Origin: Mesostigma viride
Lineage: Eukaryota > Streptophyta > Mesostigmatophyceae > Mesostigmatales > Mesostigmataceae
Reading direction: 5' to 3'
Length of the DNA stretch: 64,000 bases
Assembly (NCBI GenBank): GCA_009746045.1
Contig: RPFO01000102.1
Span: forward strand, 1,241,040 to 1,305,039
This document shows, piece by piece, positions 1-23,787 of this stretch. Position numbers and translations under genes: made by a program. Within the stretch, counting starts at the first letter, position 1, and each line of letters begins with the position of its first letter. Below the pieces are notes generated by a model, which saw only the letters and a list, made by a program, of their open reading frames with translations, was not told the DNA's origin and ran no database searches.

Positions 1-12933
<12,933 letters not shown>

Positions 12934-13420
12934 GGAGTGGGGCGGTGGCCAGGGAGTGTGGGGGTGGCCAGGGAGTGTGTGGGGAAGGGGCAGGATGGAA
13001 AGGATCGGCTCGTCAGGCGATTGGGAAGCCAGGGGGTGGGCGGGGAAGGGGGCCCGGGGGAGAGGGGAAGGGAGTGGAGAGAAATGGGTTTAAGGTGCTG
13101 GGGGCGTCCATGTGCCATCATGGCATGCCTACTGTAGTGCCATGGGTACGCATACGCCTGAGGCAACTGCCTTCATAATGGGGCTATCCTGTGCCCTTCA
13201 ATTAAGTTTTACGGTTTCCCATTCAATCAACATCTAATTAACAACATCCAACCATAGCCTATCTAATTTCATAAGCCTTAGTAGGGGGGTGCCTTGCAAA
13301 GCTGTAGTGAGGGTACCTGGATGCATGGGGCGTGTCAAAATATGTTATCGGTACAAATAACAGCGCAGCCTGGTGAGGGCAGGACACAACAGAGGGTAGC
13401 TGGGATGCGTGAGAAACCAA

Positions 13421-14705
13421 GGGGGGGGGGAGGGGGGGAGCGGGGGAGCGGGGAGAGGGGGAGAGGGGGAGAGGGGAGAGGGGAGAGGGGAGAGGGGAGA
13501 GGGGGAGAGGGGGAGAGGGGAGAGGGGAGAGGGGAGAGGGGGAGAGGGGAGAGGGGGGAGGGGGAGAGGGGAGAGGGGAGAGGGGGAGAGGGGGAGAGGG
13601 GGAGAGGGGAGAGGGGAGAGGGGGAGAGGGGGAGAGGGGGAGAGGGGAGAGGGGAGAGGGGAGAGGGGGAGAGGGAGAGGGGGAGAGGGGAGAGGGGGAG
13701 AGGGGGAGAGGGAGAGGGGGAGAGGGGGAGAGGGAGAGGGGAGAGGGGGAGAGGGGGAGAGGGGGAGAGGGAGAGGGAGAGGGGAGAGGGAGAGGGGGGA
13801 GAGGGGGAGAGGGGAGAGGGGAGAGGGGAGAGGGGAGAGGGGGAGAGGGGAGAGGGGGAGAGGGGGAGAGGGGAGAGGGGGAGAGGGGGAGAGGGGAGAG
13901 GGGGAGAGGGGGAGAGGGGAGAGGGGGAGAGGGGGAGAGGGGGAGGGGAGAGGGGGAGAGGGGGAGAGGGGGAGAGGGGGAGAGGGAGAGGGGAGAGGGG
14001 AGAGGGGAGAGGGGGAGAGGGGAGAGGGGGAGAGGGGAGAGGGGAGAGGGAGGGGAGAGGGGAGAGGGGAGAGGGGAGAGGGGAGGGGGAGAAGGGGAGA
14101 GCGGGAGAGGGGAGAGGGGGAGAGGGGAGAGGGGAGAGGGGGAGAGGGGGAGAGGGGAGAGGGGAGAGGGGGAGAGGGGGAGAGGGGAGAGGGGGAGAGG
14201 GGAGAGGGGGAGAGGGGAGAGGGAGGGGAGAGGGGGAGGGGGAGAGGGGGAGGGGGAGAGGGGAGAGGGAGGGGGAGGGGAGAGGGGAGGGGGAGAGGGG
14301 GAGAGGGGGAGAGGGGGAGAGGGGAGAGGGGAGAGGGGGAGAGGGGGAGAGGGGGAGAGGGGAGAGGGGGAGAGGGGGAGAGGGGAGAGGGGAGAGGGGG
14401 AGAGGGGGAGAGGGGGAGAGGGGAGAGGGGAGAGGGGAGAGGGGGAGAGGGGGAGAGGGGGAGAGGGGGAGAGGGGGAGAGGGGAGAGGGGGAGAGGGGG
14501 AGAGGGGAGAGGGGGAGAGGGGGAGAGGGGGAGAGGGGAGAGGGGAGAGGGGGAGAGGGGAGAGGGGGAGAGGGGGAGAGGGAGAGGGGGAGAGGGGGAG
14601 AGGGGAGAGGGGAGAGGGGAGAGGGGGAGAGGGGGAGAGGGGAGAGGGGAGAGGGGGAGAGGGGGAGAGGGGAGAGGGGAGAGGGGAGAGGGCGAGAGGG
14701 AGGGC
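13421..14705. repeat. 1.3-kb polypurine GGGGAGA tract
   Basis: Nearly pure G/A on the plus strand, built from GGGGAGA and GGGGGAGA units of variable length. All six-frame reading frames of 450-500 codons here (Gly-Glu-Arg or Pro-Leu-Ser repeats) are compositional. It sits upstream of the resolved 5' exon of ArgRS. Confidence 0.97.
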
Positions 14706-16353
14706 AACGAGTTGTGGGGTATGAGTGCGGGGTTGTGGACGTGAGAAGGGCAAGGGATGGAGCTTGAGGGATATAAAATGCAAGTATTTTGGATGGCACA
14801 TACGCCAGTTTTTACCATCCCTCATTGCATCACCCTACACCATAATTTTTGCACCTTCCCGAAATAGATCATTCTAGAACATCCTTTAGACACTACTGCA
14901 AAGATATCATTAGACGGGGCAGCTACAAGCTCTCCCTTTGCTGAGACGGCGTATAACTACCTCGCTAATTAAAGAAATGATGATATTTCTTTCATAATCT
15001 TACGAGCAATCCCAAGTCAGGTGGCGAGAGACAAGCGGGGTGCTAGGCAGGCAGTGGCAGGGGAGCAGTGCCTAGGACTGTGCTAGTAAGTCTCACTTGG
15101 TTTACCGCGTGCGCTGGCCATCGTCACTTGGGGGAGCAAATGCCGAGAATTCCTCACAGGCGGTTATCAAAAAGTGATATCTGTGCTTAACGAATCGAAA
15201 AAGTGATTTGCCTTCAAATGCTGTGCACGAATCCTCGCAAGGAATTGCTTTGCACCTGCGGGCGTCATGCCGCTTCTCGCTTCGACGTGGTTTGTCAAGA
15301 GCAGGCTCGAATTGGAAAGGCCGGAGGACTTCGTACGAAAATGCCTCTGCCTGTCCACGGGCGGGACCCTGCGCTGGAACGCGGACGAGGCCGCATAGAT
15401 GCCCGGGGGCAACGAGAGCTGCCGAGCTGCATTCGCGGGCGCGACGACAACGCCAGCAAAGGGTTCGTGAGTACAGGCTGGATAGGGCAAAAAGTGAGAA
15501 ATTGCTTGGTAAATTACCACGTAATGACCTTACCAACGATGTAACGAAGTTCAATGGTGGCAAGTGGAAGAGTAAAACTCGTCGGTAATCCTGGCTCCCA
15601 CGTTATGGAATGCACACAATGTTAGTTTCTGCCATTCTAGTAACTTATTTGGTATAGCTCACTCTCAAATGTCCGCATTTGCATACGAGACGTACCTGCG
15701 GAGCGTACGGAATCCATGGTTGTGGGTAGAGACATTTGCGTGTGAACCTGGCTGATTTATTGAAGCCTCGCCCTACTCGTGATGATCCTACCGCGGCCCT
15801 ACGCTGTCCTTTATAACATAACAAGTTCTAAACACGATTAGTGATAAGTGGCGCCCGCAAGCCTTGCGAATGCTGGCCAACAGGTATCAATCTGACAAGA
15901 TGCTGTCGAGCATGCCCGGGAAGGCAACTTAATATTAGCTTATGAGCAGAACTACTCACTCCCACGTGAGCAGCACTGCCGCCATTATGACGAATTCCAC
16001 GTTGAACGTGGATTATTATGTATCAGTTTTTAGGGTTGGATTAACTTGGATTAGGCAGCCATACGAGTAGGTACATATAACGAAAAGCTGGGGGGGAACG
16101 CCAGCAGCAAATTTGCGTGTCAGGCGCGCCGCAGCTGTGGAATGGCACAATCACATCGGTGAAATCCTGGTCACGTGATGAGTTCCGCCATGACATGGTT
16201 TCCTCAGCAATCAGCTAAGCCCAGACGCATCAGTTGCCTGGCTTGGGCAGTGGGCAGCGAGTCCACGTTACCAATAGGCAATTCGCAACCACAACGAGCC
16301 AATTCCGCACAAAAACGGGGTGCATCACAAGCCCGCACGCTCATGCTTAGACG
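14706..16353. other. Intergenic region between ArgRS and SCCPDH-like gene
   Basis: No gene recognised. A few frames of 60-150 codons near 15100-15590 on both strands have no recognisable domain, and those checked lack a convincing start. Because ArgRS and the SCCPDH-like gene are divergent, this segment may hold both promoters; no specific promoter motif could be supported beyond a CACGTG at 16172-16177. Confidence 0.5.
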
Positions 16354-19300
16354 ATGGGCTCCCGCCGATTCGATGTCGTGGTGCTAGGGGCGTCGGGATT
16401 TACGGGGCAGCGCGTCGCTGCCTACCTTCAACGTGTCCATGGCTCCCGGCCCTTTGCCATCGCGGGCCGTTCACGGGACAAACTAGCTCTTGTCCAGCGT
16501 GAATGGGCGAAGGACGCAGACATCCTGGTTGCAGACATAGATGACTCAGCCAGCTTGGTTGCGATGGCTTCCCTGGCCGGCGTCGTCATCAGCTGCGTGG
16601 GACCGTATTTTCGGATGGGCCAACCAGTCATTGAGGCGTGTATTGCCTCGGAGACGAATTACGTGGACATTTGTGGTGAACCTGGGTTTATGGAAAGCAT
16701 GGAGCTCAGATATGGACAGCAGGCGGCCTGTAAGAACATTGTTGTGGTCTCCTCTTGTGGATTCGACTCGATTCCGGCCGACCTCGGGGTTCTATTCCTT
16801 CGCCAGTCCATGTCAGCGCCTTGCGCCGTCGCGGAAAGCTTCCTGACCCTGAAGACCACCGGCGCCAAAGCCAACTATGCGACGTACGAAGCAGCCATCA
16901 ATGGGTACGGGCTAGCTCCTTCAGCTATCTACTGCATGCCTCCGACGCAGTCACGTGCTTTTAATTGAATGTAGTATGGCAAGCGGTGCTCGCTTCGACA
17001 GCCGTGACATGGGTGGCGTGTGCTAGCAGTCACGTATGCTTGTAGTAAGATTAATGCTTGTAGTGGATTGACACGTGGACAAGGTCCCCTGATTAGGTGA
17101 GTGGCTGCGATACTTTGGTAGACCAAAGTGGTCTGAGTATCTCGTGCTGTTGAAGGGCCATGCGTGGCGCTGCCTCGACTAAGGCTGCTTATCTGGGGTA
17201 GGGTAGGGGGGGGGAGGAGCATGTCTTAAGCCACTGTGATCCTTCTCACTGCTTTAGAAGCTCGCGCTAGCAGCAACTCACACCTGTGAAAGTGTTCTCA
17301 CGATCAGCAATTTCTGTGGCCTTTTCCCCTTAATTAAATTTCCCTCTTAAGAAGCGATTCTCCAGCCGTCGTCTCCCTGTCTTCAACGCGCATCGTCCCA
17401 CACAAGCGCCTCACATGCTCTCCTGACCTTACGCCCCCCCTGACCGTGTGCGCTACGCCAACGTCCTCACCCTTGCCTCCTTTTCCTCCACTTCCTTTTC
17501 CCCCCTGGGCCCCTTTGCCCGCAGTTGGCGCCCTTCTCCCTCCCCCGGCTTTCCCCATTTACCCACCCATCCTCGCCCCCTATCTGGTTGGCTTCTCACA
17601 TGCTCTCTCGTGGCTGTCACCGTCCACGCCTAGACCCATGGGCGGTAAATTTCACGGGTGTTAACCAGGTCTTCATATCGCTCCAGGAATTACGTGACCT
17701 ACCACCCCAAAGGGGGTCAGTTAGGCACTCTTGCATGTCACCATCTTGTGTCAAACCAGTTTTGGAAGTCTTTCGTTGTCCCACTTCATCTCATCCTCCC
17801 AAGACTGTTTCCATCTATTGTGTGCCCACCCGCCCCCTCCAAAATCCCTTGTGTGTCATCCGCACTAGATTGCCATCCACACGAAAGACAGTACCAAAAG
17901 CTGGCCCCCTTGCCATCTTCCCCTCCTGCCACTTAGTCCATTTGCATCAATACACCATTTGTACCTCCATTGACACAGGAATGAGACAACCAGCATAAGG
18001 GTCCTACAGGCCCTGTCCCTGTGTATGCCTGACTCCCACTGGTGGGTGGTGGTGACGTGTCAAAACCATGTTGGGGAAAAAAGAGAGGAACCCTGTTTAT
18101 TAAGTTTCCCCCACCAATGCCCTGCGTATTCGCCGTCGTCCATCACGAGTGGCGAGTTAAAAGAAGGCCCAGGGAAGTCATTCCCGCCGTGGCGCGTTGG
18201 TAGCAAAACAACAAATGTGATTTCGATTCCGGTGTGTGACAGTGGCTTTGAACTACTGTCGTACCATGCGCAAGATTCGGCAACGCCCAACCTTACTCCC
18301 CCTTCCCCCTAGTAATCTCCCCATGTGTGGGTTCAGCTACGAATGGTGGTGGTGACGTGTGCCAGGTTCAGCAAGTAATGCTGACCCCTCATCCTTCCCC
18401 CCCTCCCCCCCCTCCCCCCCGACGATCTCGCCGCCGTTTGTGCGCTGTGTGTGCTGCGTGTGCTCTGTGTCTGTGTGTGTGTGCTGTGTGCGTGCGCTGT
18501 GGGTGCCTTGGGCTCTTGGAATACCGGCAACGTGCACCACGCCCGGACACCTCAATGGTCAGCCACTGTTGCTTAAACATAACAAGTCCCTTCGTATTCA
18601 TTTGTCTATTTTTGTTCATTTTTTGTACTACTATATATTTATTCAATCCCTTTGCAAGTATTTATTCCCTTGTGTCTGGCGATGGCTCCCTTGGTGACGT
18701 GCGCCAGGTTTGGCAACGTTCATTTTGGTGACGTGTGTCAGCGTTTGGAACGTCCCTTTGTCATCACTTCCCCACTACTCCCGTGCGTGTTTGCGTGGGG
18801 CCGTTTCACGGTGTCACGCGCCAGGTTCGGAAACGTCGACGAACTCCGGCGCACACGCCGTCAGCTCTTCGCGACCTATTCCGCGCCGCCCCCTCCCTCG
18901 GGTCCCAAGCTAAAAATAAAATCCCCCTACGGGTACGAGCCTCGTCTGCGCAAATGGGTCGTCCCGTTCCCTGGGGCCGACGCTTCAGTCGTTCGCCGAT
19001 CCACCCTGTCCACCCATCAGGCCGGGCCCCAGTTCGCGGCCTACTTCACGGTGTCCTCGCTCCCCTGGCTGCTCCTCGTGCTATTTTTAGGTGCGGTCTT
19101 CGCCCGGCTGGCGTCGTTCCGTGCCGGACGCAAGCTGCTCCTCGCGCACCCGGGGATTTTCACCGCGGGGCTCGTGGGCACGCCCGGCCAGGGGCCCACG
19201 CAGGCGCAGCTTGACGCGACGTCGTTCGAGATGGCCCTCTTCGGGGCCAGCGCGGACGGGAAGGAGAAGGAGGTCGTCGTGGGGGGGCCGGAGCCTGGGT

Positions 19301-19461
19301 ATGTGGCCACCCCTATCTGCGCGGTCCAGAGCGCGCTGGTCATCCTGGAGGAGCGTGGCGCGCTGCCACCAGGCGGCGTGTTCACGCCCGCGGCCGCGTT
19401 TGGCCGGTCGACGCTGGTGCAGCGGCTCAGCAGCAGCGGCGTCACGTTCAAGGCGCTGTAG
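16354..19461 (+). CDS. SCCPDH: Saccharopine dehydrogenase-like oxidoreductase (SCCPDH family), two exons
   Basis: Exon 1 is 16354-16904 and exon 2 is 18825-19461 (stop TAG); 1188 nt, 395 residues, close to the roughly 430 usual for the family. Exon 1 opens with an NAD(P)-binding Rossmann fold: FDVVVLGASGFTGQRVA, then AGRSRDKL, VVISCVGPYFRMGQPV and YVDICGEPGFM. Exon 2 gives NVDELRRTRRQ, WVVPFPGADASVVRRS, one hydrophobic segment (WLLLVLFLGAVFARL) and the C-terminal GPEPGYVATPICAVQ. The splice restores AINGFGNVDELRR (GG then GTACGG; CGCCAG then GTTCGG). The ATG at 16354 starts directly at the Rossmann strand. The exact substrate is not known for this family; homologues are often membrane- or lipid-droplet-associated. 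The 1.9-kb intron carries copies of the exon 2 acceptor edge. Confidence 0.9.
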
Positions 19462-20735
19462 CGTGAGTTTGGTCGCCAGTACTTGCCGTGTGATTACCAG
19501 TAATTTTTTCTAGGCCATAGAATCAAGACATCACATGACTACGTCACGCCACGTACAAGGCTGACCCCTAATTAATTAATTAAACACGTGCTCCCGTTGG
19601 GTAGTCACGGAGAACTAGCGTGCTTTTAATCCCTATGTGTGCACACGAGGAAAGGCAGGGAACCCCCTCTTCCCTTGAGCATGCCAGTGGCATGCCACAG
19701 GGTGCACAATCGGACCCATCCAAACGATCCGGCATCCCCTGTGGGTGCAATATGACCGGTGTGAGCATCGCATGGCTGTGGTGGCGTGAGCGAACGTGCG
19801 ATGCAAGGCGGGGCATAGCTAGGCTGGCTTTAGGACAGCTGACTGTAGAACAACTGGCTACACACTGTAAAGGCTAGGCCGTCTACCGTGCATTATCATT
19901 GCACATTTTATTGGCTACAAGGCCTCAGCTACAATGGCTACAAGGCTGCAAGCTACAAGGGATAATCTAGCCTGCTGGGGCGCCCACATCTTGTGGTTGA
20001 TCATCAAGTTCCCGCCCGTCCAGTAGACATAGGGCTTCTAGGGGTCTTGCTTGTGGCTGACCCAAAAGGACCCCCTTATGGAACATTGACTCCGGTTGAC
20101 CTGCATGCATCAGTTCGCACGATTAATTAACAGATAAGTGTGTAGACTCATTGAGTGCATGCATCAGTTCGCACGATTAATTAACAGATTAAGTGTGTAG
20201 ACTCATTGAGTGCATGCATCAGTTCGCACGATCAATTAACAGATAAGTGTGTAGACTCATTGAGTGCATGCATCAGTTCGCACGATTAATGAATAGATAA
20301 GTGTGTAGACTCATTGAGTGCATGCATCAGTTCGCACGATTATTTAATAGATAAGTGTGTAGGCTCATTGAGTGCATGCATCAGTTCGCACGATTAATTA
20401 ACAGATAAGTGTGTAGACTCATGCATTGAGTGCATGCATCAGTTCCAGTCCCTTTTCGTGATAGACTCGGCATGGACATGTGCTACACTAGACGTGACGG
20501 GCTCACCCCCGGGCAACCTCCTGGTTTGTCTGTAATATGGAGGCAGACGGTGCGCAAGGATAGATGGCAAGTAGTGATAAAGGAGACCACCCCCAAGCCT
20601 GTGGGGGCTCCGCGTGTGACCAAGTATGGCATTCATAGCGATTCGGGCCGCGGTGCCCACACCCCTGTAACTAGGACCTAGATAGCTTATACCATCCATT
20701 CCATCCCATGTTCCCCTCCCACTGAGGACTTATGC
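19462..20735. other. Intergenic region 3' of SCCPDH-like gene
   Basis: Apart from the 54-bp tandem array (20104-20450), nothing is recognised. Short TTAATTAA runs near 19570 and 20120-20400 resemble the A/T tails of the local LINE family. Confidence 0.5.
20104..20450. repeat. 54-55-bp tandem repeat, about 6 copies
   Basis: Units begin at CATGCATCAG (20104, 20158, 20213 and on) and contain CAGTTCGCACGATTAATTAA and GATAAGTGTGTAGACTCATT. Point differences occur between units, and the last is partial and broken by an extra CATGCATTGAG. Confidence 0.93.
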
Positions 20736-20784
20736 TCACGTGACGCAGTCACGTGTCTATTAATTAATTAATTAATTAATCAGT
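20736..20784 (+). repeat. LINE-tail-like motif: palindrome plus TTAATTAA run
   Basis: CACGTGACGCAGTCACGTG followed by a run of ATTA units. The same palindrome-plus-AT tail ends the LINE copies at 22.9 and 26.8 kb, so this is probably the 3' stub of another, heavily truncated insertion. It abuts the LRR pseudogene. Confidence 0.6.
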
Positions 20785-20848
20785 TCCAGGCGCTGTCGTC
20801 TCACCTGGCTGGACGCCGCGGGTTGCCCCGGAGAGGATATCGATGACT

Positions 20849-20862
20849 TTGCGACGGCGCTC
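20849..20862 (+). repeat. Target-site duplication, 5' copy
   Basis: TTGCGACGGCGCTC here is repeated exactly at 22930-22943, flanking the LINE insertion. Confidence 0.9.
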
Positions 20863-20969
20863 TGAAAGTTATGAGCTCCGCCACCAGCCACGAGCCACGA
20901 GCGGACATGGCTGACGGCGGAGCTCAGAACTTTTGCGTCTGAGCCCCAAATTCAGTCAGGCTACTTGCA

Positions 20970-20997
20970 TCAGATGCGTCTTTTCAAGACGCATCTG
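20970..20997 (+). other. Inverted repeat (hairpin) in LINE 5' leader
   Basis: CAGATGCGTCTT, a 3-4-nt loop, then AAGACGCATCTG: a perfect 12-bp stem about 40 nt ahead of the degraded ORF1 start. A structural role in the RNA is inference. Confidence 0.7.
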
Positions 20998-21068
20998 CTG
21001 GTATAATCGGTTACGGCTGTAACGCATTATTTTGAAAATGCCACCAAAAGTCCAAAACGCAGCCTTGA

Positions 21069-22501
21069 CAAGCAAATTCAGCTGTCGTCAGCATTCCCGT
21101 CGCCAGCAGCACGTGCGACATCAACTCCTGCGGACGCCAACCTTTTCGCGCTGATCGAAGCTCTCCCCGGCCCGGTCTGCCTCCCTCGACGCAATGCTCT
21201 ACACCAAATTCGTCGCCCATCCCCAAGAAAACCCGAACTTCCCATACCAAATGGGATGTCCGCCGCTTGGGCGCCGGCCAGCGGGATTTTTGCATCTTGG
21301 AAATCTTTACGCTCACAAAGGAACAATGTGACGATGTTATCAAGTTCCTGGCCCGCCATGACGAACTTTTCCTGCCTACCCCTGGCGACAAGGTCACCAA
21401 GCCCGCCTGGGAATGGCTGCTTCAAGAACCGGAGGCGTACTTGAAGGCAGTCATCATGTGCAGCTACCTGCGCTGCGACGCCCAGGACATCACCCAGATT
21501 GGCTACGCTGGCCTTAGTAGGAGCCTCCTGCATGAGCGCAGACGGGCAGCCACAGCAGCTGCAGCATCCCCGCAGAGCAGCACGTCCCCCAGCACGGACT
21601 CCATCCGAGCTGCAGTGGCGGAGCAGCTGGCGCCGATGGCTGAGCAGCTCGCCGCCCTGAACGCGCCTGACGGCCCACTCAACACTCTCTCGGCCAAGGT
21701 CAACATTGAAGCTAGAGTCGCACTTAAGCTCCAGCCTCAGTTTACTGCTACGCAAGAGCACATTGCCACCAAAGTTTCCGAGGCCACAGCCACTGTGACC
21801 ACCCGCCTTAACCAGGTGGAAGGCCGAGTCGGCCAAGTTACCGTGAAACTTGAGGCAGTTGCTACAAAGGTAGACGCCCTGGCCGCGCAGGTCCCTGAGA
21901 TCGCCGAGCCAACGGCCACCTTCGCCGCCCAACCTGCTGGTAGGGCTAGCGATGACCCCTCGACTCGCGCCTCCTGGGCGGACCTGCTCAAGAGCGAGGC
22001 ATCCTCTACCACGACCGCCATCACCACCAAGCTCCAGGAGCTGGAAGACACGCGCCGCGAGGCCGCTGACCGCGACCGTCGCCGCTGCCGGGTCATCCTC
22101 AGGCGCTTTGACATGCCGCCGGAGGAGACCCCAGAATCTCTTCTCGACGAGCTGAAGAAACAGCTCTTGGCGTGCATGCAGCTGCCAGGTGCGGCACTGC
22201 AGGGCGCCTACCGCCTACCCCATCCACGGGCCAAGGCTGGGCCCCCTCCAGTGGTCCTCACCTTCAGCGACATCACAGCCTGAGTTCGGTTCCTCTCTCG
22301 CCGCAAGAAGCTGGTGGACACCTCCTGGTCGCTTGACGACGACCTGACGCCAGCCCTGGGCAGCAGCAGCAACGCCGCGATCAGTGGCCCGACTACATCC
22401 GCCACAAGACCAACCCCGAGAAGCCCCAAGTGTACTGGCGGGGCGGGGACCTCTATGTCAACAAGAAACTGTGGAAGCCCCCCCGGGCTTCCCCGGGCTA
22501 G
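21069..22501 (+). pseudogene. LINE ORF1p-like protein (coiled coil + RRM-like), broken
   Basis: Frame 21069-22283 encodes an Ala/Glu/Gln-rich segment with heptad-like spacing (about 21580-21900), then an RRM-like stretch typical of L1 ORF1p: RRCRVILRRFDMPPEE, LLACMQLPGAALQGAYRLPH, PPPVVLTF. The second copy at 26.14 kb reads CGA where this copy has TGA at 22281, so the stop looks like a C-to-T change. Beyond it come FLSRRKKLVDTSWSLDDDL and, after a frame change in a CAG run, RDQWPDYIRHK and KPQVYWRGGDLYVNKKLWKP, ending at TAG 22501. The start is also frame-disrupted after the ATG at 21038. ORF1p packages LINE RNA; this copy is inactive. Confidence 0.7.
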
Positions 22502-22929
22502 AGCACTCCAGCTAGTTGTCTAGATGGGGGCAATCGATGATGGGATAGCTTAGGCATTACAGCACTTGAAACGATATTAGCGCACAGCGTTCTAGTACCT
22601 TCCATTAGCTCTGGCACCTTGCATGTGGCCATTGACAGCTTGCGCCTTAATTAGCCGACGTCTTGAGCCCACCTCACATTTGTCTCATAAGCTATGCGTC
22701 ATGCAGCCTACCTATGGTATTGCACTGGTTGTATTAATTGCACCCACAGTGTTGCGCCCCGGCATGATGCACCATGCCGTGGAGAGAGCGCTCTGTGGCC
22801 TGCCCACCTGCGGCAGTGAGAGAAGCTAGGGCGCCCTCCCTCCTTCTCGCTGTGTACAGTATATAGGGTTGAAGGTTCCTTTACTCTGTATTGGCACCCA
22901 CGTGACGCAGTCACGTGCTTATCAATTAA

Positions 22930-22943
22930 TTGCGACGGCGCTC
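22930..22943 (+). repeat. Target-site duplication, 3' copy
   Basis: Exact repeat of 20849-20862. The next base resumes the LRR reading frame (GCG GGG AAG TGC). Confidence 0.9.
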
Positions 22944-23787
22944 GCGGGGAAGTGCCCTGATCTAACGTTTCTCAGCCTGGCCGATACAAGCCTCTCCAAT
23001 GTGGGATCGACTGTCGGCGGTTGCGAGCCAGTGCTCTGGCCTCGAGTGTTTAGACGTAAGCGATTGCCAGCGCGTGACGGACGAGGGGATAAAGGCGGTC
23101 GCAAGGGGATGCGCGGGGTTGCACGACCTGTCGGTCGCCGTATGTCCGCCTACTACGGACTCAGGATCGAATGTGCGCGGTGGCCCGGAGCTGCCGGGGG
23201 CTGAGAGGGCTGACTTGCAGAAATGCGGGAATGATCACGGAGAAGACCGTCGTAGCGGTCGCGGGCCATATTATTTGCCGCCAGTTGAGGTACTTGGATC
23301 TTGCGGGCGGGTCGTTTTCTGGGTGCATGCGAGATTATCATGCTCGCCCGGAAGTGCCGTTTGCTGGAGTGTCTGGATATCTCGGAGACGTACGGTGTCG
23401 TGGAGTTTGCGGTCGACGCACTTGTCCATTTATGTCCGAAACTGAGGGTCTTCCGTGGCCCGTGGGGGCGGCAATGGGCACGTCACGGACAAGGACGTGG
23501 CTAAGCTGGTCACGAGAGGGAACAGGTCGTTGCGGGTGCTGGATCTGTCGGGTTGCAGGAACATCACGAACGCCACGCTCCGCGTCGGCTCGCGCAAAAG
23601 TGCCCCCCCCGGCGGCAGGAATTGATCGTGTGCGGCTCCGAGGTCACGGGCGCGGGCGTGCCGCGTGCGGGCGCTCGCGGGCGCCTGCAGGGGCCTGCGG
23701 CTGGTGGACGTCCAGGGGTGCGACGTGAGCCCCCGGAGCGTCTCGATCTTGGGCGACCGCGCTTGCTTCGTGGTGGCGGATGACTAG

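Larger units (their letters stand above)
20863..22929 (+). mobile_element. HAL1-like LINE: ORF1 only, with 14-bp TSDs
   Basis: A 2067-bp insertion bounded by perfect 14-bp target-site duplications. In order: a short 5' leader with a hairpin (20970-20997), a degraded ATG at 21038, an ORF1-like frame (21069-22283, tail to 22501), a 3' untranslated part shared with other loci (CTCTGTGGCCTGCCC, then GGTTGAAGGTTCCTTTA) and a terminal palindrome CACGTGACGCAGTCACGTG with an AT-rich tail. No reverse transcriptase or endonuclease frame is present, so it must have been mobilised in trans. TSD plus 3' tail fits target-primed reverse transcription. Confidence 0.8.
20790..23787 (+). pseudogene. F-box/LRR (cysteine-containing LRR) pseudogene, split by a LINE
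   Basis: Before and after the LINE (20863-22929) the plus strand encodes cysteine-containing leucine-rich repeats of the FBXL/AMN1 type: LDAAGCPGEDIDDFATAL, then CPDLTFLSLADTSLSN, CSGLECLDVSDCQRVTDEG, CRGLRGLTCRNAGMITEK, CRLLECLDISETYGVVE, LRVLDLSGCRNITNATL. Removing the insertion and one target-site copy rejoins the frame (FATAL to AGKCPDL). At least five further frame changes fall between repeats (near 23000, 23170, 23320, 23470 and 23590), so no single product is possible. No F-box was seen in the window. Neighbouring genes lack frameshifts, so general sequencing error is unlikely. Such proteins usually act as substrate receptors of SCF ubiquitin ligases. Confidence 0.75.

Noticed and set aside
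13294-14825. Open frames of about 450-520 codons on both strands
   Set aside because: Pure consequence of the stop-free polypurine repeat; peptides are Gly-Glu-Arg or Pro-Leu-Ser runs in several frames at once.
15102-15590. Overlapping frames of 115-155 codons on both strands
   Set aside because: No recognisable domain, no convincing ATG in those examined, and no splice link to a neighbour that could be supported.
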